A stretch of DNA of 64,000 nt from Sphingobacteriales bacterium. GTDB taxonomy: Bacteria > Bacteroidota > Bacteroidia > Chitinophagales > Chitinophagaceae. A program made the position numbers and the translations under genes. The stretch spans positions 1,240,001 to 1,304,000 of the forward strand of contig JADJGB010000008.1 in NCBI GenBank assembly GCA_016708305.1, in the 5' to 3' direction. The notes under the pieces are model-generated. The model did no database searches, had not been told where the DNA came from, and saw only the letters and a list, made by a program, of their open reading frames with translations. This document shows positions 1-11,586 of the stretch, in pieces. Positions within the stretch are counted from its first letter, which is position 1. The number at the start of each line of letters is the position of its first letter.

Positions 1-1334
1 AACCATTGTTGCAGGTCATTGCAAAACAAAGCGTAATATTTTTGTTTGTGAATAAGTTCCATTTTTTCATAGACAGCATAGCTGTTAAACCATTGAATAT
101 CAGCGTTTGTGAGCCAGGTAACAATATTTTCTCCCAGTTTTGGCCAGTCGGGAAGCCAGAGTTTTATGCTGGCTTCGGCGCCTTTGTTGTAATAATTTTC
201 TGCTGAACCACTTATCCATCCTATTAAGGCAGCTTCTGCCAAAATAAAATTCAGTTCGGCATAATTCATTATTTGCCCTGTCATGGGGTCTGTTTGCAGG
301 TTATTGGCCGGTGTGGTATTGGAGTAAAAATAGGACTGCCTGTTGGCCGGTTCTCCGGGATTATATCCACTGTTAATGCCGGCAAAACCTCCTGGTCCCT
401 GAGCGATTCCCCACCGGTTTACTCCACCTTTTCCGTAGTTGTTAATGTCGATGCGTGGATCATTCCAGTCTGTAAGGTTTCTGATGAAAAAAGTAGCAAG
501 TCCCGGCATTCTGAAATCCTGTTCGCGCACATTTATTGATAATGGCGAAATATAGGGCGCTGTTCCTGTCCACATCAATACTGCTGCATCCTGCACCGAG
601 ATAAATGTAGGATAATTGCCCGGATTGGTTTCTGCAATTTCTTTTATCTTGGCTTTACACTGGTCTGCCACTTCTGATTTTCCTGATACTCTCAGCAAAA
701 GGCGCAGGTACATAGAATTGCCAAGTTTGCGCCAGCCACTGATATTGCCATTATACACAGGGTCGCTTTTTACAATGATTGGCTCATTGGCCGCCAAGAG
801 CGTATTTGCTTCTTCAAGCAGTTTAAACATTCCTAAATAAACATCTTTTTGTCTGTCAAACACCGGTTCCATAATATGCCCCAATTCATTTTTGGCGCTG
901 GATGCCTGCGAGAAGGGGATATCGCCATAAGTATCTGTGAGAATTGAAAATAGCCAAACCTGACATATAAGTGATATGCCTTTGTAACTTTTGTTATTGG
1001 ACGCTTTATTATTGTAAATGTCTTTGAAATTGTTCAATTCCACAAAAAGTCCGTTCCACAGGTAGTCTGCCCATGTAGATCTGAAATCATAACGAAACAC
1101 CGTGCCATCGGCATCGCTGGGCGACACTGTTACCTGCATCAGTTCATTATTGAAGTTTCGGTTACGTAGCAGGTTATAGGTAAAAGCATTTACCAATGCG
1201 GACGGTAACAGTTGGTCGGGAGTAACCTGAGTTACATTATTGGGATTAGTGTTGATTTTATCAAAGTCCTTTGTACAGGAAATTGAAGAAGCCAGTACTA
1301 AAAGAATAATATTATAATAAAATATTTTTTTCAT
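1..1334 (-). CDS. SusD/RagB-family outer-membrane lipoprotein (C-terminus beyond window)
   Basis: Substrate-capture lipoprotein that caps a SusC-type TonB receptor on the cell surface. The frame is open from the ATG at 1334 to the window edge (about 444 residues), so the end of the protein is missing. The N-terminus is a lipoprotein signal (MKKIFYYN, then a hydrophobic stretch ending in the lipobox SSISC), followed by DFDKINTNPNN, typical of SusD-like proteins. Near the edge it reads YEKMELIHKQKYYALFCNDL, resembling the SusD C-terminal helix region. It lies 28 nt downstream of the SusC-like gene on the same strand. The substrate cannot be read from sequence; the glpD-glpT context hints at glycerophospho compounds (inference). 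Confidence 0.9.
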   Translation of the reverse strand, partial: MKKIFYYNIILLVLASSISCTKDFDKINTNPNNVTQVTPDQLLPSALVNAFTYNLLRNRNFNNELMQVTVSPSDADGTVFRYDFRSTWADYLWNGLFVELNNFKDIYNNKASNNKSYKGISLICQVWLFSILTDTYGDIPFSQASSAKNELGHIMEPVFDRQKDVYLGMFKLLEEANTLLAANEPIIVKSDPVYNGNISGWRKLGNSMYLRLLLRVSGKSEVADQCKAKIKEIAETNPGNYPTFISVQDAAVLMWTGTAPYISPLSINVREQDFRMPGLATFFIRNLTDWNDPRIDINNYGKGGVNRWGIAQGPGGFAGINSGYNPGEPANRQSYFYSNTTPANNLQTDPMTGQIMNYAELNFILAEAALIGWISGSAENYYNKGAEASIKLWLPDWPKLGENIVTWLTNADIQWFNSYAVYEKMELIHKQKYYALFCNDLQQW

Positions 1335-1362
1335 ATTTATGTATTTGGTCTTTTTACATTTA

Positions 1363-4300
1363 TTAAAATACAATAATCAGGTTGGCGCCAATTGATCTGG
1401 TTGAAGGGAACTGGGCGATTTCAAAACCACGCACAATATCTGTACCGCTAAGTGTGCCAAATTCGGGGTCAAACATTGGCCAGGGCGACCAGATAAATAA
1501 GTCGCGGCCATAAATACCAAGCGATACCCTGCGAATGCCGCTGTTACTCAAAATTCTTGCAGGTAGCGTATAATCGAGCCTTGCTTCTCTGAATTTGATA
1601 AAATCAGTTCTGAAAGTGCTTCCTTCGGCATTGTCGGTTCCCATGTGCGATCGGTAATAGTCATCAATATCAGTGGCAATTACATCGTTTTTTCGGTAGG
1701 TGCCATCCGGGTTTTGAACAACTCCGTTTCCAATAATGCCATTATACCTGCCCGGCAGTGTTACTTTCAGTTTGCCTTGTTCCACCATTTTGTAATGCAT
1801 CAATGAATGGGCTACACCTCCCCACTGGCCGTCAAACAAAAAGCTAAAGCGGAAAGCCTTATATGAAAAGTCGTTTGAAAAACCTAATTTCCCTTTGGGA
1901 ATTGTATTTCCGATGTGTACAACCTCCTGCGTAATCAGTGCATTACCGGTTACGGCATCATAAACCACCTGCCCGTCAGGAGCACGTACATAGCCACGCC
2001 CGTACAAGTCTCCCATGCTGCCGCCAATCTTAGCCACAATCTGCCCGCCGCCCGCAGGCCCCATGTTTAGTACGATGCTCGTGTCCGGCATATCAATAAT
2101 TCGGTTTCGATTGGTCGAAAAGACAATATTCGAATTCCAGCCAAAGCCGTTTTTCTTTTTTGCTTTAACAGGCGTTGTGTTAAGTGTAAGCTCAAGTCCA
2201 GTGTTTTTTACGTTTCCGGCATTGATTACTTCTCTTGTAAAGCCGGTGGAACGGTCAACAATTCTTTCCAGAATCTGGTTTTTCGTATTCCCCAAATACA
2301 CTGCCACATCAATTCCCAGACGGTTTTTAAACATCTTCACATTACCTCCAAGCTCAGTAGTTACCGTACGCAGAGGTTTGAGGTTGGCGTTGGCAAAAAC
2401 TGAGGGGTTTTGATAAATACTATCAGGAAAAAGGTAGTTTCTGGCATAATTGTAAGATGTTCTGTAGGGTTCGGTGGTACCGCTTCCAACACTGGATACA
2501 GATAGCCTCAACTTGGCAAAGTTGATATTTTTAGGCATTTTGTATAAATCCGAAAGTATAAGGCTCGTGTTGAGTGAAGGGTAAAAAAACCCTGCACTGT
2601 TTGTCATTGTGGGCGTAGCCAATACACTGTTCCAGTCCTGCCTGCCCGAAAGATCAACGAATAAATAATTCCTGTATTCTGCCGCAATCAATCCATAAAA
2701 GCTATTAATTACATATTTGCTTTTGTAAGGGATATAGACTGGGTCGCCGGCAGCGCCTCCGGGATAAAACATTCCCGGCCTTAATAAGGAGTCTGCCCTC
2801 ATTTCTTCCCTTTCGTAATTATTTCTCAGGGTGCTTCCACCACCTGTAAAGGTCAATTTGATATCTTTTGAAAAATCTTTTACATATTTTAAGAGGAAGT
2901 CGTGGGTTATTTCTTTAGCCGTGATGTCTTGTGTGCGAAAACTACCTTTAGGCATTTTGGAACCTGCGTCATAAGGCCGCTTTTGTGCCCTGTGTTCTAG
3001 ACCATAGTCGGCTGAGGTTCTTACTAATAAACTCAGGTTTTTGTTAAAATTATAACTTAATTGAGCATTTCCGGTTACACTGTTTCTTTCAGACCTATTG
3101 ATAAACTGATTGGCAATGGCATAAGGATTTTCGGGGAAAGAACTGTATGGATAAAATATTTTGGTGCCTACCAGATGATTCCCGTTGGCATCATAAGCCC
3201 AGTAGTCCTTCAACCAATCCAGATCGGCATTGGGCTGCCAAAAAATAAACCAATACATAATGGACTGATTGCCATATCCTGCACCCGGCAGATTGTCGCT
3301 GTATTTGTTGGTATAATTGATTTTTGAGGAAAATTTTAATTTATTGGTGATATTTGAATTGATGGATAAAGCCACCGTATTTCTTTTATAACCGGTATTG
3401 GGGGTTATCCACTTGTTGTTTACGTTGGTATATGAAAGTCTGGCATTGGTTTTACCAAAGTTGCCATCCAGCGTAACACTATTTGTTAATGTGTTTCCTG
3501 TTCAAAATACTTTCTCGATTTATTGGGGTATGGAATCCAGGGAGTGGGTATTGAGTCTCTGCCATGGCGAATTGGGTTGTACTGATAAAAAAGCTGGCCG
3601 TCGAATCGGGGGCCGTAAGCCGAACTGGTACTTCTGTTGGCTGAAAAACCGAAATCATAATCAGCTTGCCCATCTAAGCCCAGTCCGTATTCAAATTGCA
3701 TATCGGGCCAACGGTTCACTTCTTCAATATTGTATTTTGAATTTATGGTAACACCCCATTCATTCTTTTTTCTTTTTGAAGATTTGGTGGTGATGATGAT
3801 AGCGCCGTTTGCGCCCCTTTGGCCATAGAGTGCCGCAGCGCCTGGTCCTTTTAATACTGTTACCGATTCAATATCCTCGGGGTTAATATCGTTTAATCCA
3901 CTGCCATAATCTGCAGGCATATTGTCGCTACCTGTTCCATAAACGGCTTCACTGCCATTTGCGGTTCTTTTGGCAGTACTGTTATTAATAACTACCCCAT
4001 CTACCACAATTAAAGCTTCGTTGTCGCCGGTAAGGTTATTTTCACCCCGGAGAATGATTTTGTTAGATCCCGTAGGCCCTGCTCCCGAGCGTATCATATT
4101 TAGCCCGGCCACCTTGCCGGACAATGCATCTGTCCAGTTGCTGGATACCGCATCGGTCAGGTCTTTGTTTTCCAGTGTCGTTTGAGAATATCCTAAGGCG
4201 CGGGCTTCCCTTCTAATTCCTAAAGCTGTGGTAACCACCACATTCTCCAAATCAGTGGTGCTGGCTATTAATTGAATGGAAATGTTATTATTTTTACCAA

Positions 4301-4550
4301 TTTTCATTTCTCTTGAATTGTAACCTACTCCAGAGAATATAATTGTTTCATCCGGACTTGCCATAATTGAATAGAAGCCATCTGATTTGGTTGTTGTACC
4401 CCTTGAAGTACAGGCAATTTGTACGGATATATGCTCCAATGGTTCATTATTGGCGGCAGCAGTTATCTTTCCGGTAATGGTTCGCTGCTGCGACCAAACT
4501 AGAACCGGAACAGATAGCAACAACAAAAAAATAATGCTGGATTTAGTCAT
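1363..4550 (-). CDS. SusC/RagA-family TonB-linked outer-membrane receptor (one frameshift)
   Basis: TonB-dependent transporter partnering the downstream SusD. I chose the ATG at 4550 because it starts a clean signal peptide (MTKSSIIFLLLLSVPVLVWS); an in-frame ATG at 4580 is the alternative. Order: carboxypeptidase-regulatory-like domain (RTITGKITAAANNEPLEHIS), plug with NVVVTTALGIRREARALGYS and the segment GAAALYGQRGANGAIIITTK, then a long beta-barrel ending in ANLIIVF. The frame breaks near 3500: the N-terminal part ends KYFEQE, and the barrel continues as GNTLTNSVTLDGNFGKTNAR one base away, consistent with loss of one G in a G run. About 1060 residues when repaired, normal for SusC. Starts about 45 nt after glpT. 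Confidence 0.9.
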
Positions 4551-4594
4551 GATTTTTTTAAATATAAGTTTGTTGATCATTTTTGTAAGTTTGG

Positions 4595-5943
4595 TTATAG
4601 TTTTTTAGATTCTAATGATTGTATTTCTTTTTTCCAGGTAAGCGCTATCAAAATAATGGAAAGAAAGCAGGAGGCTACCAGAACCTCAAAACCACCATCC
4701 CAGCCCCAATGGTCAACCACATACCCCATAGCTGCGTTGGCAAACAAAGCGCCACCCAAATATCCGAATAATCCCGTTAATCCTGCCGAAGTTCCTGCGG
4801 CTTTTTTTGGCACGAGGTCGAGGGCATGAACGCCTATCAGCATTACCGGTCCATATATTAAAAATCCGATGGCAACCAAGGCAAAATTATCAACCATCGG
4901 ATTGCCCGGAGGGTTTTTCCAATAAACAATCACTGCCACTGCTACTAATAACATATATATAATGGATGCAGGCGCTCTTCGGCCTTTAAAGACTTTATCG
5001 CTCAACCAACCGCAAAGGAGTGTTCCGGGAATGCCTGCCCATTCGTACAGAAAATAAGCCCATCCTGTTTCGCTCATTGAAAAGCCTTTGCCTCTTTCAG
5101 ATAGGTGGGCGCCCAATCCAAAACACCGTAACGCACCAGATATATAAAAGCATTTGCAAGTGCAATATACCAGATGAGTTTGTTTGCGAGCACATAGTCA
5201 AACAGAATTTGTTTTGTACTTAATTCTTTTTCATGGGAGGCATCATAATCTTTGGTTTGGGTCTTAGAATATTCTTCTATCGGAGGCAATCCGCAGGATT
5301 GAGGCGTATCTCTTACCAGCAAATAGGCAACAAAAGCAATCAACACCGCTATTATTGCAGGAAAGTAAAGTTTGCCCTGCCACACGCCAAAAATTGAAAG
5401 CCCTGCCACAGCCAAAGGCGCCATTATGCCGCCACCCACATTGTGAGCCACATTCCAGATGGACATTTTGGTGCCGCGTTCTTTTACCGAAAACCAATGA
5501 ACCATCACCCTGCCGCAGGGAGGCCAGCCCATACCCTGAAACCAGCCATTGATAAAAAGAAAAACGAACATCACCGCAATAGAGGATGTCGCAAATGCAA
5601 ACAGACCCATTGCTGCCGTTATTAATGCAGACAAAAACAGGCCAAGCGATAGGAAGATTCGGGCATTGCTTCTATCCGATTTTAGCGCCATTACAAATTT
5701 GCTGATGCCATAAGCAATTGAAATAGCAGATAATGCAATACCTAACTGCGTTTTGGTATATCCTTTTTCAACCAAATCGGGTATAATTAATGAAAAATTC
5801 TTCCGCACAAGATAATAGCCTGCATAACCAACAAATATGCCTGTAAAAACCTGCCACCTCAGTTTATTATAGGTAGGCTCTATTTCTGCCTCCGATATTC
5901 GTTTTGTGTGTGGCGCAGGTTTTAAAAATTCAGTCAGTTTCAT
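4595..5943 (-). CDS. glpT: Glycerol-3-phosphate:phosphate antiporter (one frameshift)
   Basis: Inner-membrane organophosphate:Pi antiporter of the major facilitator superfamily. The sequence closely follows the remembered E. coli GlpT throughout: LKPAPHTKRI at the start, GYYLVRKNF, NGWFQGMGWPPCGRVMVHWF, WNVAHNVGGG, RDTPQSCGLPPIEEY and GFLIYGPVMLIGVHALDLVP. The frame shifts near 5085: KEAK is followed by FQ-stop in one frame, while GFSMSETGWAYFLYEWAGIPG continues in another, consistent with one missing A. About 449 residues when repaired, the usual length. It starts 13 nt after glpD and precedes the susC-like gene, so the four genes look like one transcript. Confidence 0.95.
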
Positions 5944-5956
5944 CAGTCGGTTTATA

Positions 5957-7517
5957 TTAGTTTAATAAATATTGTTCTGCCAATTTGGTATATGTTTCAA
6001 TTTCTTTATTAATCCAGGCTTCATCTTCTCCCATATCTTTGGCCATAATACTTGCCACCTGTGGACAGATGCGGATACTTTCGCGGGCATCAAGCAACAA
6101 TGCTCTGGTACGCCTTGCAAGAACGTCTTCTACTGTTCTGGCCATTTCATTTTCTATTGCCCAGTGTACCTGCATTTCATGTAGTTTGAGGCTTTCGCTA
6201 ATCCATTGACCGGCAGCGACATTAATCCGTTTTTTTATTTCATCCGCATAACTGCCATAAAAATAAAGCGGATCCTGCCAATAATTTTTTTGAGAAAAGC
6301 CGTGTATTTTTAAATGAGCGGTTTCGGGTTTGGTGCGATGCCAGCCAAAATGCCTTTCGATAGTATTTACCATGTCTTCGCCCATTTTTCGGTAAGTGGT
6401 CCATTTGCCGCCAATAATGGTAAATAATCCTGATGGAGAAATTACGATTTTGTGGCTTCTGGAAATTTCCTTTGTTTTCTGAGTATTTTCTTTAGGCGCT
6501 GCCAATGGCCTTAGCCCCACAAACACGCTCAGCACATTGCTGCGGTTGGGTTTTTTAATCAGGTATTGCCCTGCGGTTTTTAGTATAAATTCAATTTCTT
6601 TTTCCAATGCATGAGGCTCCAACGAAGGTTCTCCAACAGGGGTATCGGTAGTGCCCACCACCACTTCATTGTGCAGGGAACTGCAAAGAGCACCCGTCCA
6701 TCGCTGGGTTTTGGTATCATCAGTGCATGTGCGGATGCGTAAAAATCTTTGCTGATTACCAGGTGTATACCCTGGCTGGCTACAACAGTTTTTGCAGCAT
6801 GTGGGTTATCCATTTTCAAAATATCATCCACAAAAACACCCGTTGCATTTACAACGCTTCTGGCTTTGATGATAAATGGCTTTCCGTTTTCCACATCAAC
6901 TGCTTCAGCGCCTGTTATGACCTTCCCATCTTTCACTATTCCGGTTATTTTCACATAATTTAAAGCCACACCTCCATTTTCTACAATACTTTGGGCAAGA
7001 TTAACAGCTAATCTGGAGTCGTCAAACTGGCCATCATGATAGAGCACTCCGCCGGTGAGGCCTTTGGTTTTGATATCGGGCAAGGCTTCTATGGTTTTCT
7101 TTCGGGATATAAAAACTGACCTGCCTAATGATAATCTGCCTGCTATCCAATCGTAAAATTTGAGTCCTATGGTATATTGAATCCGTTCCCAAAAACTAAA
7201 AATCGGAATAATAAATGTTTGATTCTTAACGAGATGCGGCGCATTTTTTTGTAAAAGTCCACGCTCTACACTGGCTTCACGCACCAGCCCCACATCGCCT
7301 TGTGCAAGATAGCGCACGCCGCCATGCACTAATTTAGTGCTACGGCTGGAGGTGCCTTTGGCAAAATCAGCTTGTTCTACCAACAAGGTTTTGTACCTCG
7401 TGTAACTGCATCTAAGGCTACTCCCAAACCGGTGGCGCCACCACCAATCACCAATACGTCCCATATTGTATTTTGGGTGATGATTTTTTTCAATAATTGA
7501 GTTCTGTTAAAGTTCAC
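5957..7517 (-). CDS. glpD: Aerobic glycerol-3-phosphate dehydrogenase (two frameshifts)
   Basis: FAD-dependent enzyme of the DAO superfamily that oxidises glycerol-3-phosphate to dihydroxyacetone phosphate and feeds electrons to the quinone pool. N-terminal dinucleotide motif WDVLVIGGGATGLGVALDA, then LVEQADFAKGTSSRSTKLVHGGVRYLAQ and the C-terminal DAO_C region. The frame breaks twice: near 7395 (between DAVTRG and YKTLLVEQ) and near 6670 (FAVP(W)HNEVVVGTTDTP), each explained by one lost G. No ATG opens the correct frame; the GTG at 7517 is my best start, and it may be imprecise. First gene of the glpD-glpT-susC-susD run, divergent from the GlpR-like regulator. Confidence 0.92.
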
Positions 7518-7662
7518 AACAAATTTTAGTTTAAGTAAATCGAAATATAACAAAATATATAAAGCAACAAATCGAAAGTAAAATTAAGCAGTTTTTATAA
7601 TAAAAGGGAATTAAAAGGAATATATTTTATTGAATTATTGCAACAATTTTTTTTCAGTTCTG

Positions 7663-7670
7663 TAGCTTTG
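7663..7670 (+). promoter_or_regulatory. Bacteroidota-type -7 box ahead of the GlpR-like gene
   Basis: TAGCTTTG matches the Bacteroidota -7 consensus TAnnTTTG. A TTG lies 22 nt upstream (7638-7640), where the -33 element is expected. The box is 32 nt before the ATG at 7703. The 185-nt divergent spacer between glpD and this gene is A/T-rich and probably also holds the glpD promoter and regulator operators, which I could not pinpoint. Confidence 0.55.
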
Positions 7671-7702
7671 ATTATTTTTAAATAGTATCTAATCTAAAGT
7701 AT

Positions 7703-8473
7703 ATGAGTACGCTTACCGCCAGGCACGAGCATATTATTAATAAGTTGAAAGAAAAAGGAACGGTTAATGTGGCAGATTTGTGTAATGAATTGGATGTATC
7801 ATCCGTAACAATTCGAAAGGATTTGAAATTTCTGGAAGACAAAACCCTTTTATTTCGTACTCACGGCGGTGCCACGCTCAACAATCCCTACATGCCCGAC
7901 CGCCATGTAAATGAAAAGATAATGATGCAGGCTGCCGAGAAGCAAAAAATAGGCGAGTGCGCTGCCGATCTGATTGTTCTCAACGACTGCATCCTGATCG
8001 CTTCGGGTACTACGGTGCTGTATCTGGCTAAAAACATTAAGGCAACGGGCCATTTAACCGTCATTACGGCTGCGCTTAATGTGGCTTTGGAATTGATTCA
8101 TCATTCAGATGTAGATGTAATACAGTTGGGTGGTCAGGTGAGGCAGACATCTGCTTCTGTTACAGGCATCTATGCAGGTAATATGCTTGATGATTTTTCA
8201 TGCAGCAAACTTTTTTTGGGTGTAGATGGGGTGGATACGGAATATGGCATTACTACTACCAACATGATGGAGGCGCAACTAAACCGCAAAATGATTGAGT
8301 CTTCGCAAAAAACGATCGTTTTAGCCGATTCCAGCAAGTTTGGCAAACGAGGTTTTGGAAAAATTTGTGGAATGGTGGATGTGGATATGATTATTACCGA
8401 TAGTAAAATATCCGAACACACCGCCGATTCGCTAAGAGCAATGGGGGTAGAGGTAATTATTGTGGAGGTTTAA
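7703..8473 (+). CDS. glpR: DeoR-family transcriptional regulator, GlpR-like
   Basis: DNA-binding repressor of the DeoR family, 256 residues, a normal length. N-terminal winged helix: RHEHIINKLKEKGTVNVADL, LDVSSVTIRKDLKFLE and FRTHGGA, the family signature. The C-terminal effector domain follows, with IASGTTVLYLAKNI, VIQLGGQVRQTSASVTG, LFLGVDGVD and ADSSKFGKRGFG, typical of the sugar-phosphate-sensing DeoR_C domain. It is divergent from glpD, so control of the glpD-glpT-susC-susD run by glycerol-3-phosphate is the natural inference. The symbol rests on context as much as on sequence. Confidence 0.85.
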   Translation: MSTLTARHEHIINKLKEKGTVNVADLCNELDVSSVTIRKDLKFLEDKTLLFRTHGGATLNNPYMPDRHVNEKIMMQAAEKQKIGECAADLIVLNDCILIASGTTVLYLAKNIKATGHLTVITAALNVALELIHHSDVDVIQLGGQVRQTSASVTGIYAGNMLDDFSCSKLFLGVDGVDTEYGITTTNMMEAQLNRKMIESSQKTIVLADSSKFGKRGFGKICGMVDVDMIITDSKISEHTADSLRAMGVEVIIVEV

Positions 8474-8510
8474 CCAAATCAGTTGGGTCATTTTCAGTAT
8501 CTTGCACCTC

Positions 8511-10286
8511 ATGTCAGGGAAAAAGAAATCCTTTTTTAACTTTTCTACCTTGCGGCGTATTTTTCAATATGCGGCTCCCTATAAAAGAAAATTTTACCTG
8601 TCGGTAACGTTGGGTATCCTGCTGGCCATCCTTACACCGCTGCGGCCCATGCTGATACAACTGACTGTAGATGAATACATTACAAATTCGATGGCCAAAA
8701 TGGTCGTGTATATTACACTTATCCAGATTGGTATTATTCTTATAGAAACCCTCATGCGTTTTATCTTTTCATTTACAATGGCCTGGATGGGGCAGGCAGT
8801 GGTAAAGGATATGCGTGTATCTGTTTTCAAAAAAATACTGGGGTTAAATCTCCGGCAATATGACCGAACACCCATCGGAACCCTCACTACCCGAACGATT
8901 AACGATATTGAAGCCATCAACGATATTTTTGCCGATGGCCTGATTCCCATTGTGGCAGATATTCTTTCAATTGTCTGTGTATTAGCTTATATGTTTTGGG
9001 TAGATTGGCAGCTGACCTTCATCTCACTGATTCCGTTTCCTATTATGATTGTGGCTACTTACTACTTCAAAGAAAGCATCAATAAATCTTTTTTTAAGGT
9101 GAGAAATGCGGTGGCAGCGCTCAATGCATTTGTGCAGGAGCATCTTTCGGGCATGAGCATTGTGCAGGCTTTTGGTGCCGAGCAGCGAGAGTTTAGTAAG
9201 TTCAAAGCTATTAACAAACAACATCGAAATGCCAATATCCAGTCTATTTTTGCTTATTCGGTATTTTTTCCAGTAATCGAAATAATTCTGGCGCTCTCCA
9301 TTGGCTTGATTATCTGGTACAGCGCCCGGCAGTCGCTGATCCTGCACGAAGGACAACAGGGGGTTATCGTGGCATTTATTCTTTGCCTCAACTTGCTCTT
9401 CAGACCCATCAGGATGCTGGCCGATAAGTTTAATACCGTGCAGATGGGCATTATTGCGAGTGAAAGAGTATTTACAGTGCTGGATAATACAGATGAGGAA
9501 ACACCTCCAACCGGCGGGTATCAGATTCCGGAAAGCAGCATGAACGGTAATATTGCCTTCGATAAAGTTTCCTTCGCCTACATTGATGAACAATGGGTGC
9601 TGAAAAATGTCAGCTTCGAAATAAAAAATGGAGAAACGGTTGCTATAGTGGGGCATACCGGCAGTGGAAAAACGACCATTATCAGTGTGCTCAACCGGTT
9701 TTATAACATACAGAAAGGCGTTATTTCCATTGAAGGTATTGATATAAAAACACTTTCGCCTGATTATCTGAGGAGAAATATAGGATTGGTGCTTCAGGAT
9801 GTATTTTTATTTTCGGGGTCTATTATGGACAATATCACCTTGCGCAATCCTGAAATTGCGAGGGAAAAGGTGATTGCTGCGGCCAAAATGATTGATATGC
9901 ATGAGTTTATAATGCAACTGCCAGGTGGGTACGATTATAATGTAAAAGAAAGAGGTGCCACTTTGTCATTGGGCCAAAGGCAACTGATTTCCTTCATCCG
10001 CGCATTGCTTTACGACCCTTCCATATTGATTTTGGACGAAGCAACCTCCTCCATTGACACCGAAAGCGAAATGCTGATTCAAAAAGCGACCGAAACGCTG
10101 ATTCAGGGCAGAACCTCCATCATCATAGCGCACAGGCTCAGTACCATCCGAAAGGCTGATAAGATAATAGTACTCGACAAAGGTATTTTGGTTGAATCTG
10201 GCACTCATGACGAATTAATGGCCAAGGGCGGTTTTTATGCCCGGCTTCATAAGATGCAGTTTCAAAAGCCAAGAGAAAGCGTTTAA
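8511..10286 (+). CDS. ABC transporter, fused permease/ATPase (MsbA/multidrug type)
   Basis: Half-transporter with an N-terminal six-helix exporter domain (about residues 1-310) and a C-terminal ATPase. Walker A GHTGSGKTT is near residue 385, the Q-loop at LVLQDVFLFSG, the signature LSLGQRQ near 484, Walker B ILILDEATSS near 507, and the switch histidine at IIAHRLSTI. I chose the ATG at 8511 (MSGKKKSFFNFSTLRRIF); an earlier in-frame start at 8460 overlaps the regulator and adds a poor N-terminus. About 591 residues, usual for a homodimeric exporter. Substrate unknown. It follows the regulator by 37 nt and could be co-transcribed with it. Confidence 0.9.
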   Translation: MSGKKKSFFNFSTLRRIFQYAAPYKRKFYLSVTLGILLAILTPLRPMLIQLTVDEYITNSMAKMVVYITLIQIGIILIETLMRFIFSFTMAWMGQAVVKDMRVSVFKKILGLNLRQYDRTPIGTLTTRTINDIEAINDIFADGLIPIVADILSIVCVLAYMFWVDWQLTFISLIPFPIMIVATYYFKESINKSFFKVRNAVAALNAFVQEHLSGMSIVQAFGAEQREFSKFKAINKQHRNANIQSIFAYSVFFPVIEIILALSIGLIIWYSARQSLILHEGQQGVIVAFILCLNLLFRPIRMLADKFNTVQMGIIASERVFTVLDNTDEETPPTGGYQIPESSMNGNIAFDKVSFAYIDEQWVLKNVSFEIKNGETVAIVGHTGSGKTTIISVLNRFYNIQKGVISIEGIDIKTLSPDYLRRNIGLVLQDVFLFSGSIMDNITLRNPEIAREKVIAAAKMIDMHEFIMQLPGGYDYNVKERGATLSLGQRQLISFIRALLYDPSILILDEATSSIDTESEMLIQKATETLIQGRTSIIIAHRLSTIRKADKIIVLDKGILVESGTHDELMAKGGFYARLHKMQFQKPRESV

Positions 10287-10394
10287 AATAACCCAAGGTT
10301 TTGTATATCGCCTTAAAAAGGAGGATAGTGGCAGAAGTGCAGAGAAGGTTATTGAAGGGAAAATAGTTGGATTAAGCGAATGTGATAAAAAAAA

Positions 10395-10686
10395 GGTTCT
10401 ATGACGTTTTGCATGGGCTGTGGTATTTTTTGTTGTCTTTCTTTGTTGTCTTGATACAAAAAAGTAACAAAAAAAATCAAGGCTGTGAAAAAATTGCTAA
10501 AAATGATTTCGGTAGTCTAAACCCGTCGAACTCGCGCCGAAGTTGCATTTAATACGAAGACCAAACGGCGCTCAAACAGCGACGGCTTTTTAACGACTAT
10601 CTTCAATCATTTTTTTAACGCATTTTTTTCAAGGCCATTGTCGCAATGCGCAATAACGCCCAACCCATACTATCCGTCAAAGAACC
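10395..10686 (+). repeat. Dispersed ~290-bp repeat with terminal inverted repeats, copy 1
   Basis: MITE-like element. Its ends are inverted repeats: GGTTCTATGACG at the left, and GGTTCTTTGACG read from the right. The interior matches the copy at 16920-17187 in the opposite orientation, for example ATTGCTAAAAATGATTTCGG, GTCTAAACCCGTC and CAAGGCCATTGTCGCAATGC. More diverged relatives lie at 25617-25872 and 56010-56147. No open reading frame. It sits 109 nt after the ABC transporter. Confidence 0.85.
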
Positions 10687-11586
10687 AAAAAATTGTTATG
10701 TCACGAAAACTCCAAGCTTTGATAAAACCAATTGTATATTTTGTTTTATTTGTGTTTCTGTGTTTTATTCTTCGTATTTTTCAATTAATATATACAAATA
10801 TTCAAACAGTGATGGCTCCTTCCTTTTGTGGCAATACCGGGTAAGGGAAGAGATTTGGAGCTGATGAAACGAAGAAAGGCGAGCTATTTGGAAAATAATT
10901 ATACTAAGGATATCACTATTTATAGAACATTCAAAAGCAATATTGGAAATTCTGGTTAGTGCAGGATTATTGTGGCGACTATTATGCTTTCCCATAAAAA
11001 ATTGGGATGAAATACAGAAAATAAGAGGAGCAGTACATATCAAATCATTCTTTCAGGATTTTTAACTGCATTTATCAAACAAGTGCTTGTGTTCTCTCTG
11101 GAACTCCTTTCCCCCTTTGTGTCATTTCAGTTCTATTATTAGGTAAAACATAGTTTTTTACAGGAATGGGAATTAGGAGCCAATACAGGCATTTATCCCA
11201 TTTTCTCATACAGCGTTTAAATATTTACAATAATTTTTGTTTTCATGCAGTGCAAGCCGATGAATTAGTTAAGGCAAGCAAAAGTAATCCTCTTTTCTGG
11301 CTACCTGATGAAATTTAATATTCAGGAAGATATAAAAAATAACTACAAAATAACCAGCGAGTATATTCTTTCAGCCATTTTGAAACGCAAAAACAATATA
11401 TAATCATAATATATTATGCATTAAAATTCCATTTAGTTAGAATAATTTACCCATAAATTCATCAATTTTTAACTTTAAATGAATAATATTTAAATATAAT
11501 GAAAATAAATATATAAGAAAAAATACAAAAAAATGCTAAAAATATATATATTTGACTAAAATATTACACATAATAAAAATAAATAA
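10687..11586. other. Long A/T-rich intergenic stretch without a convincing gene
   Basis: About 900 nt between the repeat and the porin-like gene. I see only short open frames with no family resemblance and very A/T-rich sequence, especially over the last 200 nt before 11587. It may hold the promoter of the porin-amt pair; no consensus -7 box stands out. Confidence 0.5.

Noticed and set aside
10765..11043. Small minus-strand gene in the long spacer before the porin-like gene
   Set aside because: No family resemblance, no start context and poor composition; left as an unexplained spacer.
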